Shown here piece after piece: positions 5,135 to 12,075 of a DNA stretch of 12,075 nt. The DNA comes from a bacterium. Its GTDB lineage: Bacteria; Pseudomonadota; Gammaproteobacteria; Burkholderiales; Methylophilaceae. The stretch covers positions 1 through 12,075 of the forward strand of contig DAIDAS010000144.1 of the NCBI GenBank assembly GCA_027310505.1, read 5' to 3'. Under the pieces are notes generated by a model. The model had not been told where the DNA came from. It searched no databases and saw only the letters and a list, made by a program, of their open reading frames with translations. The translations under genes were made by a program, and so were the position numbers. Each line of letters opens with the position of its first letter. The stretch's first letter is position 1.

Positions 5135-6390
5135 TTAGAAATGGAGAGCATAGGTTTCAGCCCAGATCCGAATCTGGCAATTGAATCACGATGAGATCTC
5201 AATTCCGTGTAAGGGAGGTATCGTATGCCAAGCTCGGCCACGCGATAGAAAGCCGGCCGGTTCAACTGTTGCTGAACATCCTTCTCCCGGCCGTCGGGGG
5301 CGACTAGAAAGAGATTGCCCTTGGCCTCAAAGTCGGTGCCGAGTGCCAGGTCCAGCATACGAACAATTCCCGAATAGATGGAGGTGCTGTGCTCAACCTC
5401 AAAGGCGGCGCATACTTGGCCATTCCGGCTTAACCAGATGACATCGATCAACCGGATGGCATCGATCGCTGTGGCCGAGGCCAAAACGGCGGGGAGTGAT
5501 GCTAGGCATCCTTCTCCCAGGATCCCACCATTGTAGGGCCGACTACGGTCATTGGCAGCTATCCAGACCTCATAGCCAAGCGCTATCCCGAGATCTCTTA
5601 ACCATCCCTGTACTTCGGAGTGTGTTTCGTCGCTCTCCTGCTCAGAGGCCAGGGCTCTTTGCTGTGCCGCGGTTTCTTCACGCACCCGAGCAAGATCTGC
5701 TTCCCATTGCAGCCTTGCATGCTCATCGCCTTCCCGGGGAGGAACCGGATAACGGCCACTGCCGACATCGAACATTAGGCCAGCAATGGCTCCCAGGTCA
5801 TTGGAAAGTTCGGTGCGATGGCGATTGTTGAGTTCCATCATCCCTTCGCGCATGGCCAGGTAGTGATCCCATCGCCCAAGCTTTACATTGGCACCAGTGA
5901 CTGCATTAAAGCCATTGACGATGGCAGTATTGAAAGGTGGGGTAATGGTTGGATGCAGGAAATAGAGCATGTTGGCAACAGCAGGTCCCAGCCCTTTCAC
6001 TCCCAGAGAGTCGATGTGCCTTATAGCCGCAATGATCTGCTCCGCAGTATCACAACAATGACATGTGTGCAGCAATTGTCCAAAAGCCAGCTGATTGGTC
6101 CGGTTTTCATAAATATCAGGGATGCGCAACTTCGGTTTCCACAAAAAGGCGTGATCTGCTCCCTTGAATATCTGTCGCTGTTCAGCAATTGAATGGGCAA
6201 TGGTTTCGAGCGAGGAACCGCGGTATGTATTTCCAAAAGTGTTGCCCTGAATTTCCTGGACTACCTGTGCGATCCCGCGACGGATTGAGCGGAAATTCTT
6301 CAGGCGTTCATCCCAAAGAAACCAAGTTGCATAAGTGCTATGTGGATCGGACTTCCACCGCTGGATTAATGTGGAAAGGTTATCGTTCAT
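5125..6390 (-). CDS. two-domain protein: helix-hairpin-helix region plus PD-(D/E)xK-like nuclease region
   Basis: A 421-residue protein from ATG 6390 (MNDNLSTLIQRW). The longer in-frame start at 6486 would overlap the permease gene by 67 bases and adds low-quality sequence, so I prefer 6390, although its ribosome site is weak. Residues 129-142 read LGVKGLGPAVANML, a helix-hairpin-helix of the type seen in DNA glycosylases, followed by PPFNTAIVNGFN. A charged, probably coiled linker spans about 220-254. The C-terminal part contains RLIDVIWL (Asp316) and, 14 residues later, CAAFEVEHSTSIYSG (Glu331, Glu333). This fits a PD-(D/E)xK core with Glu instead of Lys, then a NLFLVAP strand. There is no signal peptide or membrane segment. 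Known analogues are restriction-type or repair-type nucleases; substrate and role are unknown. It lies 30 bases behind the permease gene and directly before the IS block, so it may be exporter-operon cargo or an unrelated passenger. Confidence 0.8.
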   Translation of the reverse strand: MNDNLSTLIQRWKSDPHSTYATWFLWDERLKNFRSIRRGIAQVVQEIQGNTFGNTYRGSSLETIAHSIAEQRQIFKGADHAFLWKPKLRIPDIYENRTNQLAFGQLLHTCHCCDTAEQIIAAIRHIDSLGVKGLGPAVANMLYFLHPTITPPFNTAIVNGFNAVTGANVKLGRWDHYLAMREGMMELNNRHRTELSNDLGAIAGLMFDVGSGRYPVPPREGDEHARLQWEADLARVREETAAQQRALASEQESDETHSEVQGWLRDLGIALGYEVWIAANDRSRPYNGGILGEGCLASLPAVLASATAIDAIRLIDVIWLSRNGQVCAAFEVEHSTSIYSGIVRMLDLALGTDFEAKGNLFLVAPDGREKDVQQQLNRPAFYRVAELGIRYLPYTELRSHRDSIARFGSGLKPMLSISKQL

Positions 6391-6419
6391 AATTATTCGT
6401 GATTCTCGTGCTTGAGTGG

Positions 6420-7547
6420 TTATTCGAACAACTGGCGCCGCAGGCGGTTGAGACTCCAATACAGCAGAATTGCTGCATAAAGCCACAGAATCAGCAGCTT
6501 AGGCCACAGCGGCGTCCAGCCAATCCCTTTCAGAAGTACCCCCAGCGCAATCTCGATATAGTAGCGAACTGGGCTAAGCAGCGAGAAATACTGCATGGCA
6601 AGCGGCATACTTTCCACCGGCACGATAGTGCCTGAAAGGAACATCAACGGGAATAGTACGAAGAAAGAGATCAGTAGGGCTTGTTGCAGGTTGCGGGCAA
6701 AGGTGGATATAAAGAAACCGATCGCAATTGCTGCCGCAAGGAATATTGCGGAGGCAATAAAAAACAATATCAGACTGCCTTTCATGGGAACGCCGAATCC
6801 ATAGGCCACGATCAGGCTAGGAACCAACATGAACATGCCTGTGACAAAAGTAGGGACAGATTTTGCAAACACCACTTCCCCTTGGCTCAGCGGAGTCACC
6901 ATCAACTGCTCAATCGTGCCAGTCTCTTTTTCCCGAACCAAGCTTGCGCAGGTGGTTATGACGCCAACCATGAGCCCTGCAACCACAATCATGGATATCA
7001 CCATGAAATATCTAAACCGGAGCTCTGGGTTATACCAGATACGCATGCTCGGAGTGATCTCCGGATAGCTGATCTGCAGTCCTTGGGCAGCTGCAGATTG
7101 CTGCATCCAGTTCCTGGAGAAGCCTTCAATGATAATATTCGCGTATCCTCGAGCCGCATTGGCCGTGTTGGAATTCGCCCCGGAAAGCAATACTTGCACA
7201 CTGCTTTGTAATCCTCGCGATGCGTTTTGCGTGAAGTCCGGTGGAATGACCAAGGCGAGGTCGACAGTTCCCTTATCGAGGAGTTGATCGATCTCTTTTC
7301 GATGGGTGACGGGATAGAGCTTGCCAAAATATTCGGTGGCTGTGAATTTTTCGATCAGACTTCGGCTAAATTGGGTCTGGTCCTGATCGTAGACAGCGAA
7401 TTTGAGATGTTTTACCTCAAACGACAAGGCATAAGTACACATCACAACATCGGCTGTATAAATAAAGACTATCAGAGCTAGCAGCATCCAGTCCCGCAAA
7501 AACTGCAACATTTCCTTCCTGACGGCAGCCCACACACGCGACATCAT
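6420..7547 (-). CDS. ABC-2 type permease, YbhR-like
   Basis: A 375-residue inner-membrane subunit. ATG 7547 is chosen because it overlaps the stop of the preceding permease gene as ATGA and has AAGAAGG 4 bases upstream; ATG 7544 is the alternative. There is one membrane segment at about 20-41, then a large periplasmic region (about 42-178) with YDQDQTQFSR and VDLALVIPPDF. Five C-terminal segments follow between about 180 and 368. The cytoplasmic coupling stretch LVREKETGTIEQLMVTPL (203-220) is typical of the family, as is FLSGTIVPVESMP (303-315). It pairs with the permease at 7544-8665 to form the channel of the exporter. Related E. coli YbhFSR transports cations and antibiotics; the substrate here cannot be told from sequence. 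Confidence 0.93.
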   Translation of the reverse strand: MMSRVWAAVRKEMLQFLRDWMLLALIVFIYTADVVMCTYALSFEVKHLKFAVYDQDQTQFSRSLIEKFTATEYFGKLYPVTHRKEIDQLLDKGTVDLALVIPPDFTQNASRGLQSSVQVLLSGANSNTANAARGYANIIIEGFSRNWMQQSAAAQGLQISYPEITPSMRIWYNPELRFRYFMVISMIVVAGLMVGVITTCASLVREKETGTIEQLMVTPLSQGEVVFAKSVPTFVTGMFMLVPSLIVAYGFGVPMKGSLILFFIASAIFLAAAIAIGFFISTFARNLQQALLISFFVLFPLMFLSGTIVPVESMPLAMQYFSLLSPVRYYIEIALGVLLKGIGWTPLWPKLLILWLYAAILLYWSLNRLRRQLFE

Positions 7548-8665
7548 GCAACCTTCTTTTTCAGTCGCAACGTGGCAAGCAGGAACAAGGCGATGGCATA
7601 GATCGCCAGCAGAAGAACATTGCTCCAAAGGTACTCCACTCCGACACCCTTCAAGAAAAGGTCACGGCTGATGTCATTGAAATAACGTACCGGGAAAACG
7701 AATGTATAAAGCTGCATCATGTAGGGCATGGTGGCAATCGGGAACAGGAATCCTGAAAACAGAAAGGAAGGCATAAGTGTCGCGACGAGGGATAACAGGA
7801 CGGCACCAAGCTGAGTTCGGGTGATTGTCGACACAAATACGCCCATGCCCACGGTCACAAGAACGTAGAGTAAAGAAGCGCCCATCAGCAGGGACAGGTT
7901 CCCTCTGAATGGAATATGAAACCAGAATGTACCGACTACAAGGATAAGCAACATCTCCAGGAAGGCAATCGTGGCATAGGGCACGATTTTGCCAAGTATG
8001 AACAGTGCAGGGGTAATCGGGGATACGTAAATCTGCTCGATCGTACCCCGCTCTTTCTCCCGGACTATCGACAAGGCGGTGAGCATCGGAGGAAAGGCCA
8101 TGAGCAATACCGCGAACAGGCCGGGCACGATGTAGTTCACGCTTTTCATAGGCGCGTTGTACCAGACACGGGCTACAAGCTGGATGCGCTCTGGCACCGG
8201 GTAGCCTTGCTGAGTGATACGATTCATGGCCAAATTTGTAGAATAGCGCTCGATGATGGACATCGCATAGTTAGAGACAATGAGTGCTGTTGCTGAAAAG
8301 GATCCATCGATCAGGACTTGCACACCAACTGGACGGTCCATACGTATCTTCGAGGAGAAGTCCGGAGGAATGATCAAGACTGCCGTTGCCCTACCGCTGT
8401 CGAGAACTTCATTGACCTCTGAATCAAACTCTAACTGGTGATTTAGTCGAAAATACCCACTTGCTGTAAATGCCTCCGCCAACTGTGAACTTACCTGGCT
8501 TCTGTCCTGATCATAAACAGCAAGGGAAATATCTTCGACATCGAGGGAAACTCCGTAACCGAAGAGAAACAGCAGCACCAGAGGGAGGAATATCGCGATG
8601 GAGAGCGTGACACGGTCCCGAACAATTTCGTGGTATTCCTTGCGGATCAGGGCTGAAAGAATCAT
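7544..8665 (-). CDS. ABC-2 type permease, YbhS-like
   Basis: A 373-residue inner-membrane protein whose start overlaps the ATPase stop as ATGA (8662-8665) and whose stop overlaps the next permease start. Residues 5-18 form an amphipathic entry helix (LIRKEYHEIVRDR), the first membrane segment is about 20-39, and the periplasmic region to about 175 contains VYDQDRSQVS and AVLIIPPDF. Five further segments follow. VREKERGTIEQIYVSPI (201-217) is the coupling region and FLFSGFLFPIATMP (301-314) the re-entrant hydrophobic motif seen in ABC-2 exporters. It resembles its partner gene in layout, consistent with a heterodimeric channel built by old duplication. All features look intact. Confidence 0.93.
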   Translation of the reverse strand: MILSALIRKEYHEIVRDRVTLSIAIFLPLVLLFLFGYGVSLDVEDISLAVYDQDRSQVSSQLAEAFTASGYFRLNHQLEFDSEVNEVLDSGRATAVLIIPPDFSSKIRMDRPVGVQVLIDGSFSATALIVSNYAMSIIERYSTNLAMNRITQQGYPVPERIQLVARVWYNAPMKSVNYIVPGLFAVLLMAFPPMLTALSIVREKERGTIEQIYVSPITPALFILGKIVPYATIAFLEMLLILVVGTFWFHIPFRGNLSLLMGASLLYVLVTVGMGVFVSTITRTQLGAVLLSLVATLMPSFLFSGFLFPIATMPYMMQLYTFVFPVRYFNDISRDLFLKGVGVEYLWSNVLLLAIYAIALFLLATLRLKKKVA

Positions 8666-10149
8666 GGCGCACTCTCTTCCATGAGCTGGATGAACGCTTC
8701 CTCAAGCGTTACACCGCCAAACTTTTCTCGAATTACACTGGGGCTATCAAGATACAGAATTTTTCCTCGGTTTATAAATGCAACTCGATCACATCCCTCC
8801 GCTTCGCGCAGGTAATGCGTAGTAACGAATATCGTTGTGCCGGCACGAGCAAAACTGCGTATAAGATCCCAGAAAGTCTGCCGAGATGTAGGATCGACAC
8901 CCGATGTGGGCTCATCCAAAAACAGTACGTCAGGCTGATGCAGTACGGCACAGCCGAGCGCGAGCCGTTGGCGCAACGCGCCTGACAGACTCCGGGTCAA
9001 GATGCGCTCATTCCCAGCCAAACCTGCCATGGCTATCGCCCATTCCATACGCTCCCGCAAATGGTTGTCCTTCAGACCATACACCGAACCGAAAAAGGCC
9101 AAGTTCTCATTGACGGTCAAATCCAGGTACAAGGAAAACCGCTGCGACATATAACCGATCCGGTGGCGTGCCTCCCCGGACCGCTCACCGACATTAACAC
9201 CTGCGACAATCGCTTTCCCTTCTGAGGGTGGCTGAATGCCGCACAACATTTTGATGGTTGTGCTTTTGCCAGAACCATTTGGACCTAATAGTCCGAAGAT
9301 TTCTCCGGGTTTGACGCCGAAAGAGATTTGGTCCACCGCGGTAAAATCCTCGAAGTGCTTGCTTAGGGTATCCACCTCTATCGCCAACCCCATATGCTTT
9401 TGCTTCGGCTCTATTGGAGCAACAGGAGGTGTCTGAACGGGCTGGAGCAGCTTGAATGCCTGCTCCAGGTCGTCACCGAACTTTTGCGGTTTGTCGCAGG
9501 CAAGCAGTTTGCCAGAAGCCAGGAAAGCAAGCCTGTCGCAACGTGCTGCCTCATCCATGTATGAGGTCGCAAGAACAACCGTCAATTTGCGTGATCGGTA
9601 CTCTTCGATCATGCGCCAGAGGTCGCGCCTGGACAACGGATCCACCCCCAAGTTGGGCTCGTCGAGGATTAAAATATCGGGCTCGTGAATCAGGCTGCAG
9701 CACAATGCCAGCTTTTTCTGCATGCCTCCGGAGAGATTTTTGGTTTTCCGGTCAAGAAAAGGCGCAAGCCCGGAAAAATGCAGCAGTTTAGCCTTGCGAT
9801 CAATTAAAGCCGTCTCTGGGACATTCCGTACTTCAGCAAAGAACTGAAGGTTTTCTTCTACCGTCAGGTCGCCATAAAGGGAGTATGCCTGCGACATATA
9901 ACCGATGCTGGAAGTGATCTTTGCGGCCTCTTTCACAGTATCGTGACCGTCTACCGTGATCGCTCCTTCCGTTGGATCAAGAATGGCACAAATAGACTGA
10001 ATCAACGTCGTCTTGCCTGCGCCGTCAGGACCCACGATGCCAAAAAGTTCACCCTTGCCGATCCCCAGATCGACGCCCCGCAATGCCCAGGTATGCCCAA
10101 AACGTCTGGACAAGCTGCAGACTCGGATCAGCGGGGGGAGCGCTACCAC
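8662..10149 (-). CDS. double-NBD ABC exporter ATPase, YbhF-like
   Basis: A 495-residue cytoplasmic ATPase with two nucleotide-binding domains in one chain. NBD1: Walker A GPDGAGKTT (40-48), signature LSGGM (139-143), Walker B ILILDE (Asp163, Glu164); the H-loop position is Ser196 in LATSYMDEA. NBD2: Walker A GPNGSGKST (289-297), signature changed to LSGAL (388-392), Walker B LFLDE (Asp412, Glu413), H-loop His445 in TTHYLREA. A linker of about 25 residues (232-255) joins them. It starts at GTG 10149, which overlaps the end of the HlyD gene by 7 bases; no ATG is in a better place. It powers the two ABC-2 permeases encoded directly downstream. Domain order and neighbours match the ybhF type. Confidence 0.93.
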   Translation of the reverse strand: MVALPPLIRVCSLSRRFGHTWALRGVDLGIGKGELFGIVGPDGAGKTTLIQSICAILDPTEGAITVDGHDTVKEAAKITSSIGYMSQAYSLYGDLTVEENLQFFAEVRNVPETALIDRKAKLLHFSGLAPFLDRKTKNLSGGMQKKLALCCSLIHEPDILILDEPNLGVDPLSRRDLWRMIEEYRSRKLTVVLATSYMDEAARCDRLAFLASGKLLACDKPQKFGDDLEQAFKLLQPVQTPPVAPIEPKQKHMGLAIEVDTLSKHFEDFTAVDQISFGVKPGEIFGLLGPNGSGKSTTIKMLCGIQPPSEGKAIVAGVNVGERSGEARHRIGYMSQRFSLYLDLTVNENLAFFGSVYGLKDNHLRERMEWAIAMAGLAGNERILTRSLSGALRQRLALGCAVLHQPDVLFLDEPTSGVDPTSRQTFWDLIRSFARAGTTIFVTTHYLREAEGCDRVAFINRGKILYLDSPSVIREKFGGVTLEEAFIQLMEESAP

Positions 10150-11306
10150 TTAGCCGCTTCTTGCCATTTGATTCTGACGTCGGCCGGCATGCCAGGTTTC
10201 AAATAGCCTTTGGAATCATCGAGTTTCACCTTGACGCCGAAGACCTGTTTTTCGCGTTCGTCCTTCATGTGCACTTCCTTGGGCGTGAATTCGGCTTGTT
10301 GTGCAATTTCGCTGACATGACCAGAGAAGAATCTGCCAGGGAAGGAATCGACAGTGATACGCGCAGGATTTCCCAAGCGCACCTGACCGATGTCCTTCTC
10401 GGCGACGAAAACACGGACATAAAGTTCAGTAAGATCGATGAGTGTCACGATGGGCCGCCCAGGCGCCACCAGTTCACCAGGCTCAGCCAGGCGATTGATT
10501 ACGGTGCCGTTGCTCGGAGCACTCAGCCTGCTATCTTCCAGCAGAGCCTCGATCTCCTTTACCCGGGCGCGGGTCGCAAGTGCCTCACCCGCGGCACCGT
10601 TGCGCGTCGCTTCCAATCGCTGACGTTCATTTCCAATGCGTTGAATTTCTTTTTCACGTAATCTCACCTCGTCCTTGCCAACACCGGCCCTTTCAAGTGC
10701 GGCTCCCGCCTCAGCACGTGCCTTGCGTGCAGCATCTACCTTAGCCTCAGAAATCGCTAGACTAGCTTTAACTTGATCAAAAGAGCCCTGACTGATGAAC
10801 CCCTTATCGAGCAACGTCTTGTTACGCTGGTAATTCGTTCGTGCCTGGGCGGCATCCGCTTCGGCAGCCCTGACCTCCGCCTCGGCACGCTGCATCGCTT
10901 CTCCTGCTCGATGCGTATCATGCTTTGTGGATTCCTGTGTGATCCCGACACTGAGCCTGGCCTGCTCTGCCGTGGTATCCAGCGCTTGCAAGCCAGCTTG
11001 GGCTTCAGCAAAACGACTTTCGGCCACTGTAGCTTCCGCTTTGGCCTGTTCCAGCTTTGCATCAAGTTCTGCTGCAGCAATCCTTGCGATCAATTCCCCC
11101 TTGCTGACCGGCTGGCCTTCCCGAGCAGTCAAAAGTTCTAGTCGGCCTGCAATCTTGGAACTGACCGTCACTTCGGTTCCACGGATTTGGCCGCTTGCTT
11201 CCAAAATGCCCAGTTCCTGGCCATTACGCAGCATGAAATATGCCGCAGTCGATACCGATCCAACGGTAACCACTGCAGCAATCGTCAGGAAGAAATTTTT
11301 GTGCAT
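10143..11306 (-). CDS. HlyD-family periplasmic adaptor (membrane fusion) protein, YbhG-like
   Basis: A 387-residue protein anchored by one N-terminal membrane segment (about 5-25, LTIAAVVTVGSVSTAAYF). Lipoyl-type half-motif 1 is at 41-76 (IRGTEVTVSSKIAGRL) and half-motif 2 at 260-292 (LSAPSNGTVINRL, ending PGRPIVTLID). Between them lies a long Ala/Glu/Arg-rich coiled coil (about 77-258), the hairpin that contacts an outer-membrane channel. The beta-barrel follows (LYVRVFVAEKDIG; RLGNPARITVDSFPG), then the membrane-proximal part with LKPGMPADVRI. It links the ABC pump to an outer-membrane TolC-type protein, none of which is encoded here. ATG 11306 has only a weak GGGAT site. A gap of 62 bases separates it from the ICMT gene upstream. 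Confidence 0.93.
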   Translation of the reverse strand: MHKNFFLTIAAVVTVGSVSTAAYFMLRNGQELGILEASGQIRGTEVTVSSKIAGRLELLTAREGQPVSKGELIARIAAAELDAKLEQAKAEATVAESRFAEAQAGLQALDTTAEQARLSVGITQESTKHDTHRAGEAMQRAEAEVRAAEADAAQARTNYQRNKTLLDKGFISQGSFDQVKASLAISEAKVDAARKARAEAGAALERAGVGKDEVRLREKEIQRIGNERQRLEATRNGAAGEALATRARVKEIEALLEDSRLSAPSNGTVINRLAEPGELVAPGRPIVTLIDLTELYVRVFVAEKDIGQVRLGNPARITVDSFPGRFFSGHVSEIAQQAEFTPKEVHMKDEREKQVFGVKVKLDDSKGYLKPGMPADVRIKWQEAAKW

Positions 11307-11368
11307 GTTTTTATCCCGGGGATGACCAAATCAAAGCCACTGACGGTCTAGAAATGTCTGATAAAGGG

Positions 11369-12016
11369 TTAACCATCCTGACTTGTCGAAAGGTGCGGAA
11401 AGAATGCAGGCACCTTGCCAGCATACCGTTCGAATTCGGTTCCGAATTCGGCGTGTGCTTCTCGCTCTTCCGTGCGGGCTAGACGGACGTACATGAACAC
11501 CAGGATCGGGAACATTACTGCCGTGATTATGGTTGGCCACTGCAACAGGAAGCCGAACATGATCATGACGAAGCCGGCATATTGAGGGTGGCGGATTCTA
11601 GCGTAGGGGCCAGTGGTGGCCAAGATACGCTGACGTTGCGCGCGGTACAACACCCTCCACGATGCGGACAGAAGGAAGAAGCCGGCTATGATCAGAATGT
11701 TGCTCAGCATGTGAAACGGTCCGAAATGTGGGTTGCTGCGCCACCCGAATAGGTCTTCCAGGAGGTGTCCAGCATCATGCGAGAATGGATCGAAACCAGG
11801 TATCCGGTTGGCAAGCCAGCCGGAAAGCAGGTAGATGGTTAGCGGAAATCCGTACATCTCGGTGAACAGGGCAACCAGAAAGGCCGAGAACGCTCCGAAC
11901 GAACGCCAGTCACGTTTGCTCTGTGGTTTGGCAAAGCTGAATGCGAAGATGATAAAAACTGCCGAATTGATGACGACCAAGGACCAGAGGCCATATGCGG
12001 ATGAAGGTGCATTCAT
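11369..12016 (-). CDS. isoprenylcysteine carboxyl methyltransferase family membrane protein
   Basis: A 215-residue polytopic protein with membrane segments at about 10-28, 42-65, 102-118, 147-160 and 163-178. The family's methyl-donor motif appears as GPYARIRHPQY (136-146), and the C-terminal EEREAHAEFG...VPAFFP (182-207) is the usual end of ICMT/PEMT-like enzymes. Bacterial relatives are mostly of unknown substrate and are often found beside metal or membrane-stress genes; prenyl-cysteine substrates are not expected in bacteria. GGAG lies 8 bases before ATG 12016. The start overlaps the stop of the His-rich upstream gene (ATGA type), so the two are coupled. The C-terminal third is a 75/99 match to the decayed copy at 1431-1733. 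Confidence 0.93.
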   Translation of the reverse strand: MNAPSSAYGLWSLVVINSAVFIIFAFSFAKPQSKRDWRSFGAFSAFLVALFTEMYGFPLTIYLLSGWLANRIPGFDPFSHDAGHLLEDLFGWRSNPHFGPFHMLSNILIIAGFFLLSASWRVLYRAQRQRILATTGPYARIRHPQYAGFVMIMFGFLLQWPTIITAVMFPILVFMYVRLARTEEREAHAEFGTEFERYAGKVPAFFPHLSTSQDG

Positions 12017-12075
12017 TTTTTTTCTCCTTCTGATGATTCGTGGTGATGATTGTGCTGGCCTTCGCCGCCATGGTC
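12013..12075 (-). CDS. C-terminal end of an unidentified His-rich protein
   Basis: The last 20 codons of a gene that begins outside the window. It reads DHGGEG, then GQHNHHH, then ESSEGEKK before TGA at 12013-12015. Five histidines in twelve residues suggest a metal-binding tail. The stop overlaps the start codon of the ICMT gene, so the two are translationally coupled. From memory, small DUF2933-type membrane proteins with His-rich tails often precede ICMT-family genes in metal-resistance clusters. That identity is a guess from the tail and the position only. Confidence 0.6.
   Translation of the reverse strand, partial: DHGGEGQHNHHHESSEGEKK

Noticed and set aside
5181..6192. Several plus-strand frames opposite the nuclease-like gene
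   Set aside because: Short, overlapping each other and without motifs or plausible ribosome sites, whereas the minus strand gives one continuous 421-residue protein.
6681..7211. Plus-strand open frame of 176 codons
   Set aside because: It lies wholly opposite the permease gene, whose protein has clear ABC-2 motifs; the antisense product is low in hydrophobic order, rich in His/Gln/Asn and has no recognisable domain.
10083..10661. Plus-strand open frame of 192 codons
   Set aside because: It is the mirror of the HlyD gene and the ATPase start; the minus-strand proteins explain the region fully.
1..12075. tRNA, rRNA, CRISPR array, riboswitch, toxin-antitoxin pair or replication origin
   Set aside because: I scanned for cloverleaf-like ends, regularly spaced repeats, iterons and paired small ORFs and found none that I could support by eye.

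Overview
The window reads as an accessory, metal-handling region of a Gram-negative proteobacterium. A betaproteobacterium is my guess, at low confidence, from the overall look of the gene set and the IS3-family elements. Every gene I can support lies on the minus strand, so transcription runs from right (12075) to left (1). I see no rRNA, tRNA, CRISPR array, plasmid origin or phage gene.

Right block (12075 to 5125): the His-rich C-terminus of an unidentified protein overlaps, by ATGA, an intact isoprenylcysteine-methyltransferase-like membrane protein (ICMT family). A four-gene tripartite exporter follows: HlyD-type adaptor, double-NBD ABC ATPase and two ABC-2 permeases. Its order and domain layout match the E. 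coli ybhG-ybhF-ybhS-ybhR arrangement, and the four genes are joined by short overlaps. Thirty bases behind the last permease is a two-domain protein that joins a helix-hairpin-helix DNA-binding region to a PD-(D/E)xK-like nuclease region. It is the least familiar gene here.

Centre (5070 to 3045): two different IS3-family elements. The right one (IS-B) keeps its right end, orfA and the 5' part of orfB. It is cut by the right end of a second element (IS-A), which has both inverted repeats and orfA, but its orfB carries a one-base frameshift. No target duplication is visible and the rest of IS-B is missing, so DNA was lost here.

Left block (3003 to 1): a small unknown ORF, an HMA-domain metal chaperone and a metallo-beta-lactamase/beta-CASP hydrolase sit in a row. 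The hydrolase is truncated and fused in frame to the C-terminal third of a second ICMT-family gene, which also carries a nonsense codon. That decayed ICMT copy is followed by a secreted beta-rich protein, a YHS-like protein with Cys/His tails, and the start of a DUF6629-type membrane protein that runs off the window.

Two ICMT genes, one intact at 11369-12016 and one decayed at 1431-1733, each sit at the head of a gene string. With the HMA chaperone, the His-rich tail, the YHS-like protein and the exporter, this points to heavy-metal (possibly copper-like) stress functions reshuffled by IS activity and deletion. The metal role is inferred from context and is not proven by the sequence.
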